From Saccharopolyspora dendranthemae (GTDB lineage Bacteria > Actinomycetota > Actinomycetes > Mycobacteriales > Pseudonocardiaceae), in NCBI RefSeq assembly GCF_007829955.1, contig NZ_VIWX01000003.1, positions 248,001 through 312,000 of the forward strand: 64,000 bases of DNA. Direction: 5' to 3'. The translations under genes and the position numbers were made by a program. This document shows, one piece after another, positions 35,071-48,826 of the stretch. The notes beneath the pieces are model-generated. The model did no database searches. It was given only the letters and a program-made list of their open reading frames with translations, and had not been told where the DNA came from. The number at the start of each line of letters is the position of its first letter. Positions within the stretch are counted from its first letter, which is position 1.

Positions 35071-35903
35071 CAGCGCTCCTCCAGTTCCGGGGGCCGCAGC
35101 TCGGGGTGGTCGGCGAGCTTGGGGTACTGCGTGGTGAGCACGCCGTGGACGATCAGCCGCTCGCGCGCGGAGAACTCCGGGTTGCAGGTGGTGAGGGTGA
35201 TCAACCTGGTGAGCCGCTCGCGCGGGAGCGCCTCCGGCGGCAGGCCGGGCACCGGGAAGATCACCTCGCCCTGCTCGGGCCGCACCACGTGCCGTCCGAC
35301 GACGTGGTCGTAGGGCGCCGGGATCGGCGCGACGCCCTGGCAGCGCGGGTCGCCGGTGCCGCCGTTCCAGCTCGCGGCCTCGCCCGGCATCGGCAGGACC
35401 CGGTAGACGTACCAGTGCGTCGCGGTCTCCACCACGATCGGCGCGCAGGAGGACAGCTCGTCCAGCTCGTTGAACGGCGCGCCCCGCCCGATCCGGTGGC
35501 CGGCGACCGCGAAGTTCCCCTGCTCCCCCGGCCAGGCGGTGCCGGAGTAGTGGCCCGGTCCGCCGCTGAGGGTCGTGAGGTCGGTGCCCTCCAGCACGGT
35601 GAAGCCGGAGTCCGGTCCCAGCGTCGGCAGGAACAGCTGCGCGAACCCGGTCCCCCGCGCGGGCGGCGGCGGTTCGGCGATCGGGTGCCGCTGCTGGTCG
35701 TGCCACTCGCTGCGCATCCGTCCCGTCGCGTCCGCCTGCTCCCGCGCGGTGAACAGGTCGGTCACGTAGACGACGTAGAAGACGAACAGCAGCAGCACCA
35801 GGCCGGCGGTGATCATCAGTTCACCGGAGATCCGGATCGCCGCTCGCGCGGTGCTCCTGGAGTCCCCCGGCGGCCGGGGCGGACTCTGAACGGACGAAAC
35901 CAC
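35070..35903 (-). CDS. Class E sortase
   Basis: This 277-residue transpeptidase joins surface proteins to the cell wall. An N-terminal helix (about 29-48) anchors it. His136 in VAGHRIGRG, Cys240 in TLTTCNPEF (the TLxTC motif) and Arg249 form the active site. Actinomycete class E sortases prefer LAxTG rather than LPxTG signals; no such substrate is encoded nearby. The start is GTG. It is coupled to the 51-residue gene and divergent from crgA. Confidence 0.92.
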   Translation of the reverse strand: MVSSVQSPPRPPGDSRSTARAAIRISGELMITAGLVLLLFVFYVVYVTDLFTAREQADATGRMRSEWHDQQRHPIAEPPPPARGTGFAQLFLPTLGPDSGFTVLEGTDLTTLSGGPGHYSGTAWPGEQGNFAVAGHRIGRGAPFNELDELSSCAPIVVETATHWYVYRVLPMPGEAASWNGGTGDPRCQGVAPIPAPYDHVVGRHVVRPEQGEVIFPVPGLPPEALPRERLTRLITLTTCNPEFSARERLIVHGVLTTQYPKLADHPELRPPELEER

Positions 35904-36058
35904 GACGTTCCTCTCCGGTCACGGCTTTGCGAGGGGTGCTGGATCAGCGCTGTGATTACGTTAACGTGGTAGGTGGAAATGGAGCCGTACCGCCGCCCTC
36001 GGCGCAGAACCCGGAGAGGCGCGGGACGGCGGTGCCGCATCACCTGGCGAGGACACCT

Positions 36059-36325
36059 ATGCCGAAGTCCAAGGTCCGCAAGAAGGACGACTCCAACCCG
36101 GCTGTCGATCGCCGGACGCCGGTCAAGGCGAAGTCGGTCGGCCCGTCGCACCCGATCTACGTCGCCGTCATGCTCGGCCTGATGCTCATCGGGCTGCTCT
36201 GGCTGGTCACCAACTACATCGCGGGCGACAAGATCGGATTCATGAGCGACCTGGGCGGGTGGAATTTCGCCGTCGGTTTCTCATTCATGATCGTCGGGCT
36301 GCTGATGACCATGCGGTGGCGCTGA
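36059..36325 (+). CDS. crgA: CrgA: cell division membrane protein
   Basis: This 88-residue protein has a basic N-terminus (MPKSKVRKKDDSN) and two transmembrane helices (IYVAVMLGLMLIGLLWLVTN and FAVGFSFMIVGLLMTMRW) joined by the conserved KIGFMSDLGGWN loop, the CrgA/UPF0233 signature. In mycobacteria and Streptomyces CrgA binds FtsZ, FtsQ and penicillin-binding proteins at the septum. A palindrome ACGTTAACGT (35958-35967) lies in the promoter region shared with the sortase gene. Confidence 0.95.
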   Translation: MPKSKVRKKDDSNPAVDRRTPVKAKSVGPSHPIYVAVMLGLMLIGLLWLVTNYIAGDKIGFMSDLGGWNFAVGFSFMIVGLLMTMRWR

Positions 36326-36428
36326 CACCACCCCGCTGACCTGCGTAGACGTTCGGCTTTCGCATTGCCATAAAGCCGGACGGCGACGCTCGCAATTCGA
36401 GCGGATAGCACGACGACGCTTCGTGCAC

Positions 36429-36460
36429 GAGCTCCGAAGGGGTCAACTCCTTCGGAGCTC
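36429..36460. terminator. Hairpin after crgA
   Basis: GAGCTCCGAAGG (36429-36440) pairs perfectly with CCTTCGGAGCTC (36449-36460) around an eight-base loop, 103 bases past the crgA stop and before the PH gene on the same strand. Confidence 0.65.
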
Positions 36461-36515
36461 ACTCATCCCTTTGATGACTTGACAGACGGTCAGCGAAACA
36501 CACATGTGTAACTAG

Positions 36516-36544
36516 TCCCCAGTGGGGATAAGTCCTGTGGATAA
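36516..36544. promoter_or_regulatory. Palindrome and DnaA box before the PH-domain gene
   Basis: TCCCCA and TGGGGA flank one base at 36516-36528, and a perfect DnaA box (TTATCCACA on the minus strand) is at 36536-36544. The PH-domain gene starts 16 bases later, so a bound protein would block its promoter or leader. Confidence 0.5.
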
Positions 36545-36559
36545 CTCGTCGATATCGGG

Positions 36560-36976
36560 ATGGGCATGAACACCGCGGAGGACTCGATGAGTTGGGCGCC
36601 CCCGGCCGCGCTGGTCGGCTGCGGCTGGGTCCTCACCGCGGGAGCCGCCGCCTGGGCCTGGCTCGCATCGACCCCGACCGACCGGGTGTTCGTGGCGGCG
36701 CTCGCCCTGGCGCTGCTCGCGGCGTCCGCGTTCGGCACGCTCTGCCGCCCGCGGCTGCACGCCGACGGCACCGGCATCACCGTGCGCGCCCTGACCGGCC
36801 GCAGGCACTACTCGTGGGACGAGATCACCATCCGCGTCCGGGAGACCCGCAGGCTGGGCCTGACCGGCACCAGCCTGGAACTCGACGCGAACCCGGATCT
36901 GACGATCCTCACCCGGCTCGACCTCGGCGAGGACCCCTACGACGCGGCCGATGCGCTGCACGCGCTGCGCAGGTGA
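36560..36976 (+). CDS. PH-domain protein (CFP-6/Rv0010c-like)
   Basis: The 138-residue protein has two N-terminal hydrophobic helices (LVGCGWVLTAGAAAWAWLA and VAALALALLAASAFG) and then a bacterial PH domain with RPRLHADGTGITVRALTGRR, YSWDEITIRV and LELDANPDL. Mycobacteria have the homologue Rv0010c (low-molecular-weight antigen 6) at the same place between crgA and ppiA. The function is unknown, but the gene lies in the division/elongation block. A start two codons later (MNTAED) is also possible. Confidence 0.85.
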   Translation: MGMNTAEDSMSWAPPAALVGCGWVLTAGAAAWAWLASTPTDRVFVAALALALLAASAFGTLCRPRLHADGTGITVRALTGRRHYSWDEITIRVRETRRLGLTGTSLELDANPDLTILTRLDLGEDPYDAADALHALRR

Positions 36977-36977
36977 C

Positions 36978-37895
36978 TCAGCCGCAGCGGATGTACTGCC
37001 CGGAACCGATGCAGGACAGGTCACCGAAGGCGACGTCCCGGACCAGCAGGACGACGACCAGCACGACCAGCAGTCCGATCAGCGCGCTCGCCTGAATCGC
37101 GTTGCGTCGCTCGCGCGGCGCGTAGACCAGGGCGGCCGTCGACGCAGCCCCCAGGATCAGCCCGCCGACGTGCCCGAGCAGCGAGATGCCGGGGATGAGC
37201 ACGCTCGCGACGATGTTCAGCGCGATCACGGTGATCACCGGCCGCATGCTGACCTTCAGACGCAGCGCGGCGACCGCGATACCGCCCATCAGGCCGTACA
37301 CCGCGCCGGAAGCACCTGCCACCGGGTTCTCGGCCACGCCGAGCAAGAAGACCGCGGCGCTGCCACCGAGCAGCGACAACCCGTAGACGGCGGCGAAGCG
37401 CGCGCGACCGAGCAGCAGCTCCAGGTCCCGTCCGATCACCCACAGGGCGATCATGTTCATCACCAGGTGCACCACGCCGATGTGCAGGAACCCCGACGTG
37501 ACGAGGCGCCACCACTGGCCGCCGGCCACCGTCATCGGCACGAGCGCGTAGTCCGCGAACAGATCGGAGCGGTAGTTCGCCCCGAAGTTGCCCGCCGTCA
37601 CGGCGGTGAGGACGTACGCGGCGACGTTCGCCGCGATCAGCAGCGGCACCAGGATCGGCTTGTCGCGCAGCGTCGCACCGGCGACCGTCACGGGCCGCCG
37701 GACGGTCGCGCCGCCCTCGCGGACGCAATCGACGCACTGCTGCCCGACGGATGCGTCGCGCAGGCATTCCGGGCAGGCCGGACGTTCGCACCGGGTGCAA
37801 CGCAGCCCGGTAGGCCGGTCGGGGTGCCGCGCGCAGCTGGGTAACTGCGGTGGCGCCCCGTCCGGTCCGGGCGTCGGTCCGGGTGGCACAGTCAC
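36978..37895 (-). CDS. Rhomboid-family intramembrane serine protease
   Basis: This 305-residue protein begins with a B-box-like zinc module (CARHPDRPTGLRCTRCERP then CPECLRDA and QQCVDC). Six to seven helices follow. The catalytic Ser is in GASGAVYGL and the His in LLGHVGGLILG; WRLVTSGFLHIGVVHLVMNM is the conserved loop and helix 2. Rhomboids cut membrane proteins within the bilayer. It lies one base from the convergent PH gene and 27 bases upstream of ppiA on the same strand. Mycobacteria lack it at this place. Confidence 0.93.
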   Translation of the reverse strand: MTVPPGPTPGPDGAPPQLPSCARHPDRPTGLRCTRCERPACPECLRDASVGQQCVDCVREGGATVRRPVTVAGATLRDKPILVPLLIAANVAAYVLTAVTAGNFGANYRSDLFADYALVPMTVAGGQWWRLVTSGFLHIGVVHLVMNMIALWVIGRDLELLLGRARFAAVYGLSLLGGSAAVFLLGVAENPVAGASGAVYGLMGGIAVAALRLKVSMRPVITVIALNIVASVLIPGISLLGHVGGLILGAASTAALVYAPRERRNAIQASALIGLLVVLVVVLLVRDVAFGDLSCIGSGQYIRCG

Positions 37896-37922
37896 AGGCG
37901 AGACCTGCTTTCCCGGGCGGTG

Positions 37923-38471
37923 TCAGCCGCGCTCGATCGAAACCTTCTCGATGACGATGTCGTTCACCGGGCGGTCGTTGCGACCGGTCGCGGTGCCGGC
38001 GATCGTGTCGACCACCTCGCGCGACTCCTTGTCGGCGACCTCACCGAAGATGGTGTGCTTGTAGTTCAGCCAGGACGTCGCCGCCACGGAGACGAAGAAC
38101 TGCGAGCCGTTGGTGTTCGGCCCGGCGTTCGCCATGGCGAGCAGGTACGGCTTGGTGAACTGCAGCTCCGGGTGGAACTCGTCCCCGAACTGGTAACCGG
38201 GGCCGCCGCGGCCCGTGCCGGTCGGGTCACCGGTCTGGATCATGAAACCCTCGATCACCCGGTGGAAGATCACCCCGTCGTAGAACGGGCCGGAGCGTTC
38301 GCCCTTGGCGTTCGGCTCCGTGTATTCCTGGGTCCCCTCTGCGAGGCCCACGAAGTTTTTCACGGTCTTGGGCGCCTGGTCGGGGAACAAGTTGATCCGG
38401 ATGTCGCCCTGATTGGTGTGCAGGGTCGCGGTCAACTTCGTCCCAACGAGCGATCCGTTGTCTTCAGCCAC
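37923..38471 (-). CDS. ppiA: Cyclophilin-type peptidyl-prolyl isomerase
   Basis: The 182-residue cyclophilin catalyses cis-trans isomerisation of prolyl bonds and probably helps folding in the cytoplasm, because no signal peptide is seen. The motifs FHRVIEGFMIQTGDPTGTGR, GPNTNGSQFFV and HTIFGEV hold the active-site Arg, Gln and Phe. The place between the PH/rhomboid genes and the cwsA-like gene matches mycobacterial ppiA (Rv0009). Confidence 0.95.
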   Translation of the reverse strand: MAEDNGSLVGTKLTATLHTNQGDIRINLFPDQAPKTVKNFVGLAEGTQEYTEPNAKGERSGPFYDGVIFHRVIEGFMIQTGDPTGTGRGGPGYQFGDEFHPELQFTKPYLLAMANAGPNTNGSQFFVSVAATSWLNYKHTIFGEVADKESREVVDTIAGTATGRNDRPVNDIVIEKVSIERG

Positions 38472-38632
38472 CTGACCATCCTGCCATCGAGCGGGCCGAT
38501 TGCGGTGTCTGGGTGCAATATGGGCGGGTCCGCGCCCTTTACCCGGCTCCGCGGTGGAGGCGTGGTTGACATGTGCTCATACGCTATATCCGGGTTGGTG
38601 TGGGCAAGCCAGGCCAAGGAGGTCAACAGGCG

Positions 38633-39199
38633 ATGGATGAAGTGAACGCGATGGCCAAGGCCGGCGAGACCGTGGGCAAGGCGGTCGGCACCGGCATGAA
38701 GCAGGCCCGCCACAGCGCGAAGCTCGCGAGCGAGCAGGGCATGGTGCTGTCCAAGCAAGCCGCGGCGAGGGCCGAGCGGGAGCTGGCCGACCGCGGTTAC
38801 TCGACGGAGGAGCTGCAGGAGCTCATCGCGCAGCGCGCCACGGGCAAGTCCCGCAAGGAACTCGCCAAGCAGGCCAAGGCGAGGCGAGCGGAGTGGGAGA
38901 AGAGGACGACCGAGTCCCGCAAGCGGCTGGCCGCCCGGATCGACCCGACGCCGGTGAAGAAGCGACGCCGCTGGCCCTGGATGCTCCTGCTGCTGATGGT
39001 GCTGGGTCTCGCGGCGGCGGCGTTCGCGCTGACCCGTCGTCCGGAGGAGCTCCCGCTGGCGGTGGCGGACGACGAACCCTGGGACTCCCACACCCCCGGC
39101 ACGAACCCGGCCCGCCACCGCGCCCCGGCGGAGGCGGACGGACACCTCCCCGAACCGCCCAAGGTGGAAACCCCCAGGCCAAACCCCCCGAAGCAGTGA
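38633..39199 (+). CDS. CwsA-like single-helix membrane protein
   Basis: The ATG at 38633 has AGGAGG ten bases upstream and gives 188 residues. Residues 1-115 are a charged Ala/Lys/Arg/Glu helical region of coiled-coil type; one transmembrane helix (WPWMLLLLMVLGLAAAAFAL) and a Pro-rich tail follow. It stands where mycobacteria have cwsA (Rv0008c), on the same relative strand, with the same layout. CwsA interacts with CrgA and Wag31 in cell-wall growth. Homology is inferred from position and architecture, since sequence similarity looks low. Confidence 0.7.
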   Translation: MDEVNAMAKAGETVGKAVGTGMKQARHSAKLASEQGMVLSKQAAARAERELADRGYSTEELQELIAQRATGKSRKELAKQAKARRAEWEKRTTESRKRLAARIDPTPVKKRRRWPWMLLLLMVLGLAAAAFALTRRPEELPLAVADDEPWDSHTPGTNPARHRAPAEADGHLPEPPKVETPRPNPPKQ

Positions 39200-39208
39200 C
39201 CGAACGCT

Positions 39209-39241
39209 GAAGAGGCCGGGCCCGCTGGGCCCGGCCTCTTC
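39209..39241. terminator. Bidirectional hairpin terminator
   Basis: Perfect 15-base arms (39209-39223 and 39227-39241) with a three-base loop follow the cwsA-like gene by nine bases, with TTGT after the stem. Confidence 0.9.
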
Positions 39242-39331
39242 TTGTGAGCTATTACTATTCACTGCGATCACTGAGTGGGAAACACTCAGAATTCAGCAAC
39301 AACGGCAACGAACCGTGGCCCGAACGCACAA

Positions 39332-39356
39332 AACGCCCCGCACCGAGCGGGGCGTT
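39332..39356 (-). terminator. Terminator of tRNA-Ala
   Basis: AACGCCCCGC (39332-39341) pairs with GCGGGGCGTT (39347-39356) just past the tRNA 3' end on the minus strand, where TTGTGCG follows. Confidence 0.82.
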
Positions 39357-39369
39357 CATGTCAGCGGAG

Positions 39370-39442
39370 TGGAGACGAGGGGAATCGAACCCCTAACCCC
39401 CGCCTTGCAAAGGCGGTGCTCTGCCAATTGAGCTACGTCCCC
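39370..39442 (-). tRNA. alaT: tRNA-Ala (anticodon TGC)
   Basis: The 73-base cloverleaf begins GGGGACGTAGCTCAATTGG and ends with CGTCTCC plus discriminator A. The loop TTTGCAA gives anticodon TGC. CCA is not encoded. Confidence 0.96.
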
Positions 39443-39478
39443 CAACGGCGGCGGAGGTCAGGGCCCCCGGCCTGAGGA

Positions 39479-39595
39479 TCAGGCCTCCGCGGTGGCCTCG
39501 CGCCAGAGGTCGGCCTCGGCCTTGGCGGCCTTGTTGCGACGAACCACGAACAGCACGACTCCGGCAACTGCGGCGAGTGCGAGCAGCTTCTTCAT
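39479..39595 (-). CDS. DLW-39 family 38-residue membrane protein
   Basis: The frame starts at ATG 39595 with AGGAGG upstream and codes a single helix (MKKLLALAAVAGVVLFVVRR) followed by a charged tail ending ADLWREATAEA. The DLW motif and length match the actinobacterial DLW-39 family, which has no known function. It lies between tRNA-Ile and tRNA-Ala on the same strand and may share their transcript. Confidence 0.85.
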   Translation of the reverse strand: MKKLLALAAVAGVVLFVVRRNKAAKAEADLWREATAEA

Positions 39596-39674
39596 TCCGG
39601 TCGCCTCCTAGAACACGGCACCTGTGCCGTTGGTGTTCGGGTCTGTCTGAGGGAGTGGGAAAGAACTTCCCGAG

Positions 39675-39748
39675 TGGGCCTAGAAGGACTTGAACCTTCG
39701 ACCTCTTCGTTATCAGCGAAGCGCTCTAACCGCCTGAGCTATAGGCCC
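39675..39748 (-). tRNA. ileT: tRNA-Ile (anticodon GAT)
   Basis: The 74-base cloverleaf begins GGGCCTATAGCTCAGGCGG and ends with TAGGCCC plus discriminator A. The loop CTGATAA gives anticodon GAT. It lies downstream of the DUF3566 gene, as in mycobacteria. Confidence 0.96.
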
Positions 39749-39874
39749 TCGTTCGTTGTGCTGCAAACATTACAGTACGGCGTACCACCACCGAGACGGG
39801 GGGTCATCCGGCCTGAGCCGGGCGCGGCGACGCTCTCCGACCTCGGAAAACGCCGCCGCAGCCCGGTCAACGAC

Positions 39875-40762
39875 TCATTCGCGCTCGGACAGCGTGATCT
39901 CGATGCCGCCGGCGAAGTCGGCCGCCACGTTGTAGATGAACGCGGCCACCGTCGCCAGCGCCGTGATCAGCACGATGTTGATCGCGCCGATGATCGAGGC
40001 GACGCCGAACACCCGGCCCGCGCTGATCAGCGGCTCGTTCACCGCGTCGTCCGGCTGGGTCAGCTCGGTGAACGTCCCGTTGAGCTGCTCCCAGACGCCC
40101 ATGCCGTCCAGCACGCCGTAGAGGACCGCCACGGCGATCATCCACACGAAGAACAACGCGACGCTGAGCACCAGCGCCAGCTTCAGCACCGACCACGGGT
40201 CGAACCGCTTGATCTGCAGGCTCGCCCGGCGCGGTCCCCGGCTGGGGCGCCGCGCGGAGGTCCCGGAGGCGCTGCGCGAGGCCGCCGAGCCGCTGCCGGA
40301 ACCCGCGGCCGCACCCGCACCGGTGTAGGACACCTGGGTGCGCGCGGACTGCGGGATCTGCGTGCGGACCGTCTCCTGGTCGGACACGGTCTTCGGGATC
40401 GTCTGGGTGTCGTCGGTTTCGCGGCTGCCCGCCGCCGAATCGGTGGCACCGCCGGCCGCAGCGCCGCCGAGGGCACCCGCCGCCAGCGATCCCGAAAGAC
40501 TGCCCGAATCCTGCTCGTCCTCGGAGGAGGAGTCCTCCGAGGACGCCGAACCGCGCTGCCACGGCGGCGGCGAGTCGGTGCCGTCGAGGGCCTCCCCGCC
40601 GCCGTCGCCGGCGGTCGAGCCGGACTCCTCGGTCCCGTTCGCAGAGGCAGCAGCCTCGGAATCGGTCGTGGAGACCTTGTCGTCGACTGTCTGGGTGCTG
40701 GCCGAAGAGCGGCCCGCATCCTGCTGCGGGTCCGAGGACTCCGGCTTCTCGGAACTTGTCAC
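39875..40762 (-). CDS. DUF3566 two-helix membrane protein
   Basis: The 295-residue protein has a long Ser/Glu/Asp/Ala-rich disordered N-terminal half (about 1-180). The DUF3566 domain follows: RPSRGPRRASLQIKRFDPWS, a helix (LALVLSVALFFVWMIAVAVL), a loop and a second helix (IINIVLITALATVAAFIYNV). It is the gene downstream of gyrA in most actinobacteria (Rv0007). The function is unknown; its constant place suggests a link with replication or division. Confidence 0.9.
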   Translation of the reverse strand: MTSSEKPESSDPQQDAGRSSASTQTVDDKVSTTDSEAAASANGTEESGSTAGDGGGEALDGTDSPPPWQRGSASSEDSSSEDEQDSGSLSGSLAAGALGGAAAGGATDSAAGSRETDDTQTIPKTVSDQETVRTQIPQSARTQVSYTGAGAAAGSGSGSAASRSASGTSARRPSRGPRRASLQIKRFDPWSVLKLALVLSVALFFVWMIAVAVLYGVLDGMGVWEQLNGTFTELTQPDDAVNEPLISAGRVFGVASIIGAINIVLITALATVAAFIYNVAADFAGGIEITLSERE

Positions 40763-40839
40763 GAGCGATCCTTCGGTGATCGTCGGTGTCGGTGTGCCCC
40801 GTGGCGTACCACGGCGTGTTCAGTTCTCCGGCGCTGCGC

Positions 40840-43335
<2,496 letters not shown>

Positions 43336-43384
43336 GCTCTTCCCTTGCTCGTTCGGAGAGTTCGGTGGTTGACCTGCGCGTGGA

Positions 43385-45746
<2,362 letters not shown>

Positions 45747-46397
45747 CTAGCCGTAGGTGTCCCTCGGACCACGTCCGGAGATGTGCCGCGGGCCGTATCG
45801 CCAGCTCGGCGCGGCAGGCCCCTGCACCTTGATCCGCTTGACCACGTCGCGCCCCACCCCGTCGCTGATGCGCTTGAGGATCTGCCGCTGCAGCAACCGC
45901 AGCTGGGTGGCCCACGCCGTGGACTGCGCCTGGACCGTGAGCTCGCCGTCCTTGAGCTGCAACGGCTTCGTGTGCTCGGCGATCTCCTCGCCGACCAGCG
46001 ATCCCCACTTGGCGAAGACCTGACCGCCGGAGAGGTGGTCCGTCCAGCCGTGCTCCTGGGCGATCCGCGCGGCGAGCCTGCCCAGCGGCTGCGGGTCCCG
46101 GTCGTCGGGCCCCGCACCTGCCCAGCCGCGACGCCTGCGCGTGCGCAGCTTGCCGGTTTTGCCCGGCTTGCCCATCGTCTTGCGCTTGGCGGCCGACTGC
46201 TCGCGCGCGGCCTGCAACGCCGCGCGAGCCAGGTCCGGACCGGCCAGCTCACTGCCGTCGATCGTCTGACCTGGTGTTTTGTCATCGGGCAGCGCGGCGC
46301 CGTCGGAGCCGCGCGAAGGCGCGGAGTTATCCACACCATCCACAGGGTTATCCCCAGATGTGGGTAGTTCCACGGATCCATCCGTGGTCGCGATCAC
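45747..46397 (-). CDS. dciA: DciA-like DUF721 protein (helicase operator/loader)
   Basis: The DUF721 domain lies in the C-terminal half (GWTDHLSGGQVFAKWGSLVG, then LTVQAQSTAWATQLRLLQRQ). DciA proteins load the replicative helicase DnaB in bacteria without DnaC. The N-terminal half is Arg/Gly-rich (RKTMGKPGKTGKLRTRRRRG). The start is uncertain: the GTG at 46397 gives 216 residues and clears recF; a longer frame to 46472 would overlap recF by 47 bases. The gene lies between recF and gyrB as in most actinobacteria (Rv0004). Two DnaA boxes (46326-46334 and 46335-46343) are inside the coding sequence. Confidence 0.87.
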   Translation of the reverse strand: MIATTDGSVELPTSGDNPVDGVDNSAPSRGSDGAALPDDKTPGQTIDGSELAGPDLARAALQAAREQSAAKRKTMGKPGKTGKLRTRRRRGWAGAGPDDRDPQPLGRLAARIAQEHGWTDHLSGGQVFAKWGSLVGEEIAEHTKPLQLKDGELTVQAQSTAWATQLRLLQRQILKRISDGVGRDVVKRIKVQGPAAPSWRYGPRHISGRGPRDTYG

Positions 46398-46425
46398 TCT
46401 GCGTGAAACTTTTCGTCCGCTTCCG

Positions 46426-47613
46426 TCAGGCGGCACGGTGCACCTCACCTTCCCGGACGTCGAATCGGGCACCGGAGAGTTCCGGCGGGACGTCTTCCGC
46501 GACCGCAGCCGTCACCAGCACCTGCTCGGCGCCCGAGACCAGCTCGGCGAGCCGGGCGCGCCTGCGGCGGTCGAGCTCGGCGAAGACGTCGTCCAGGATC
46601 AACACCGGTTCGGCGCCATCCTCTGTGAGCAAGTGGTAAGAAGCCAGCCGCAACGCCAGGACGAGCGACCACGATTCGCCGTGACTCGCGTAGCCCTTCG
46701 CCGGCAGCTCGCCGAGCAGCAGATCCAGGTCGTCCCGGTGCGGGCCGACCAGCGACACGCCGCGCTCGATCTCCTGCGGCCGCGCTCGCTCCAGCTCCGC
46801 GAGCAGAGCGGCCTCCAGTTCCGGCACAGCCTCCTCCCACGGCACTTCCGGGGCCCCGGGTACCCCGTAGCGCTCCGGCAGAGATTCGCCCAGACTGCTG
46901 CGATAGCGCAGGTCAGCGACTCGTCCGGAGGGCGTCGAGGCCTCGTCCGTCGCGGCGACGTTGGCGTATCCGCTGGTCACGTGAGGGGCGAGGGACGACA
47001 CCAGTGCGAGCCTCCCGGCCAGCAGCTCGGCGCCGTAGCGCGCGAGGTGGCCGTCCCAGGCGGCCAACGTGCTCAGATCCGCCTTGGCTCCGCCCCGCCG
47101 CGCGGCGCCCGCCGACTTCAGCAGCGCGCTGCGCTGCTTGAGCACCCGCTCGTAGTCGGAGCGGATCCCGGCGTAGCGCGGCTGGCGCGAGACGAGCAGC
47201 TCGTCCATGAACCGGCGGCGTTCGCCCGGGTCTCCCCGCACGATCGCGAGGTCTTCCGGCGCGAACAGCACGGTCCGCAGGATTCCCAGCACGTCGCGCG
47301 GTTTGCCCGCCGCTCCCCGGTTGATCCGGGCGCGGTTGGCCTTGCCCGGGGTGATCTCCAGTTCGACCAGCAGCTCCCGGCCGTGGTTGACCACGGCGGC
47401 CCGCACCACCGCCCGGGCCGCTCCGTAGCGGACCAGGGGCGCGTCGTTGGAAACGCGGTGCGAGCCGAGCGTGGCGACGTAGCCGATCGCCTCGACCAGG
47501 TTCGTCTTGCCCTGACCGTTCGACCCGACCAGCACGGTGATGCCGGGTTCGAGTTCGAGGTCGGCGAGCGGCCACGACCGGAAGTCGTTGACCTGCAAGT
47601 GGCGCACGTACAC
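46426..47613 (-). CDS. recF: RecF recombination/repair protein
   Basis: RecF loads RecA at gaps with RecO and RecR. The GTG at 47613 gives 395 residues starting [14 protein letters not shown]; longer frames upstream are unlikely. Walker A is GSNGQGKTN, the ABC-type signature region precedes [20 protein letters not shown], and Walker B is [13 protein letters not shown]. It sits between gnd and dciA, as in Streptomyces. Confidence 0.95.
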   Translation of the reverse strand: MYVRHLQVNDFRSWPLADLELEPGITVLVGSNGQGKTNLVEAIGYVATLGSHRVSNDAPLVRYGAARAVVRAAVVNHGRELLVELEITPGKANRARINRGAAGKPRDVLGILRTVLFAPEDLAIVRGDPGERRRFMDELLVSRQPRYAGIRSDYERVLKQRSALLKSAGAARRGGAKADLSTLAAWDGHLARYGAELLAGRLALVSSLAPHVTSGYANVAATDEASTPSGRVADLRYRSSLGESLPERYGVPGAPEVPWEEAVPELEAALLAELERARPQEIERGVSLVGPHRDDLDLLLGELPAKGYASHGESWSLVLALRLASYHLLTEDGAEPVLILDDVFAELDRRRRARLAELVSGAEQVLVTAAVAEDVPPELSGARFDVREGEVHRAA

Positions 47614-47938
47614 GACGATCCAACTTATCTGGGTTGTGGTGGTCGTTTGCGCGGCGGTGCGGGCGGCCGATCTTCGCCGGCTCCCCCGTCCCCGGGCGGC
47701 ACGACTCGGCTGAGCGCGCCCTGGCCGCAGGACCTGCCGCCGGTCGCGGCTCGGCCGGACCGGCGGTCCGGACCGTGCCGGACGCCGCTGTCCGCGTGCC
47801 GCGACCAGCACGGACACCCGCGGCACGACATGTCGACAAATCGCCTCGTCGACGTTCCGCGGGGTCGCCGACGACCGGACGCGCGGGTGGCGGGGAAGCC
47901 TCAGCGGGAACTTCCCCGGACCACCACGTGCCGTTCGA
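47614..47938. other. Gap between recF and gnd
   Basis: No gene, RNA, terminator or clear promoter element could be supported in these 325 bases. Confidence 0.4.
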
Positions 47939-48826
47939 TCAGCTCTCGGACTTCTGCACCGCGTGGCCGCCGAACTGGTTGCGCAACGCCGCGACCGCCT
48001 TCATCGCGGGCGAGTCCTCCTGGCGCGAAGCGAAGCGGGCGTAGAGCGCGGCGGTCATGACCGGCGCCGGGACCGAGTTGTTGATCGCTTCCTCGATGGT
48101 CCACCGGCCCTCGCCCGAGTCCTGCACGTAGCCGCGCAGCTCGGCCAGCTCCGGGTCCTCCTCCAGCGCGTTGACCAGCAGGTCCAGCAACCAGGAACGC
48201 ACGACGGTGCCCTTGCTCCAGGCCTTGATCGTGGCGGGCACGTCGGTGACGACATCGGAGGCGGCGAGCAGTTCGAAGCCCTCGGCGTAGGCCTGCATCA
48301 AGCCGTACTCGATGCCGTTGTGCACCATCTTCGCGTAGTGACCGGCACCGACCGGACCGGCGTGGGCGAAGCCCTCGTCGCGCGGCCCCTCCGGACGCAG
48401 CGCGTCGAAGATCGGCATCGCGCGCTCGACGTCCTCGGCGTCACCGCCGGCCATCAGGCCGTAGCCGTTCTTCGCGCCCCAGACACCACCGGACACCCCG
48501 ACGTCGAGGTACTTGATCCCGTGCTCGGCGAGCAGCGCGGCGTTCGCCTGGTCATCGGTGAACTTGGAGTTCCCGCCCTCGATCACCAGGTCACCGGCGG
48601 ACAGCAGGCCGGACAGCTCCTCGACGGTCTGCCGGGTGGGGTCGCCGTGCGGAACCATGATCCACACGACCCGCGGACCGGACAGCTTCTCGACCAACTC
48701 CGCCACGGACGCCGCGTCGGTGACGTCCGGGTTGCGGTCGTAGCCCACGACCTCGTGACCAGCGGCGCGCAGCCGCTCGCGCATGTTGAAACCCATTCGG
48801 CCGAGGCCGACAAGCCCGAGTTGCAC
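47939..48826 (-). CDS. gnd: 6-phosphogluconate dehydrogenase, decarboxylating (NAD-type, short)
   Basis: This 295-residue enzyme oxidises 6-phosphogluconate to ribulose-5-phosphate and CO2. The Rossmann motif is [22 protein letters not shown] and [16 protein letters not shown] hold the substrate and catalytic Lys residues. The length fits the short, often NAD+-dependent YqeC/GndA class rather than the 470-residue class. Its place between dnaN and recF is shared with Streptomyces and other actinomycetes but not mycobacteria. Confidence 0.93.
   Translation of the reverse strand: MQLGLVGLGRMGFNMRERLRAAGHEVVGYDRNPDVTDAASVAELVEKLSGPRVVWIMVPHGDPTRQTVEELSGLLSAGDLVIEGGNSKFTDDQANAALLAEHGIKYLDVGVSGGVWGAKNGYGLMAGGDAEDVERAMPIFDALRPEGPRDEGFAHAGPVGAGHYAKMVHNGIEYGLMQAYAEGFELLAASDVVTDVPATIKAWSKGTVVRSWLLDLLVNALEEDPELAELRGYVQDSGEGRWTIEEAINNSVPAPVMTAALYARFASRQEDSPAMKAVAALRNQFGGHAVQKSES

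Noticed and set aside
40516..40545. 13-bp inverted repeat with loop GGAG
   Set aside because: It lies within the Ser/Glu/Asp run of the DUF3566 protein, and the codons for that run explain the symmetry.
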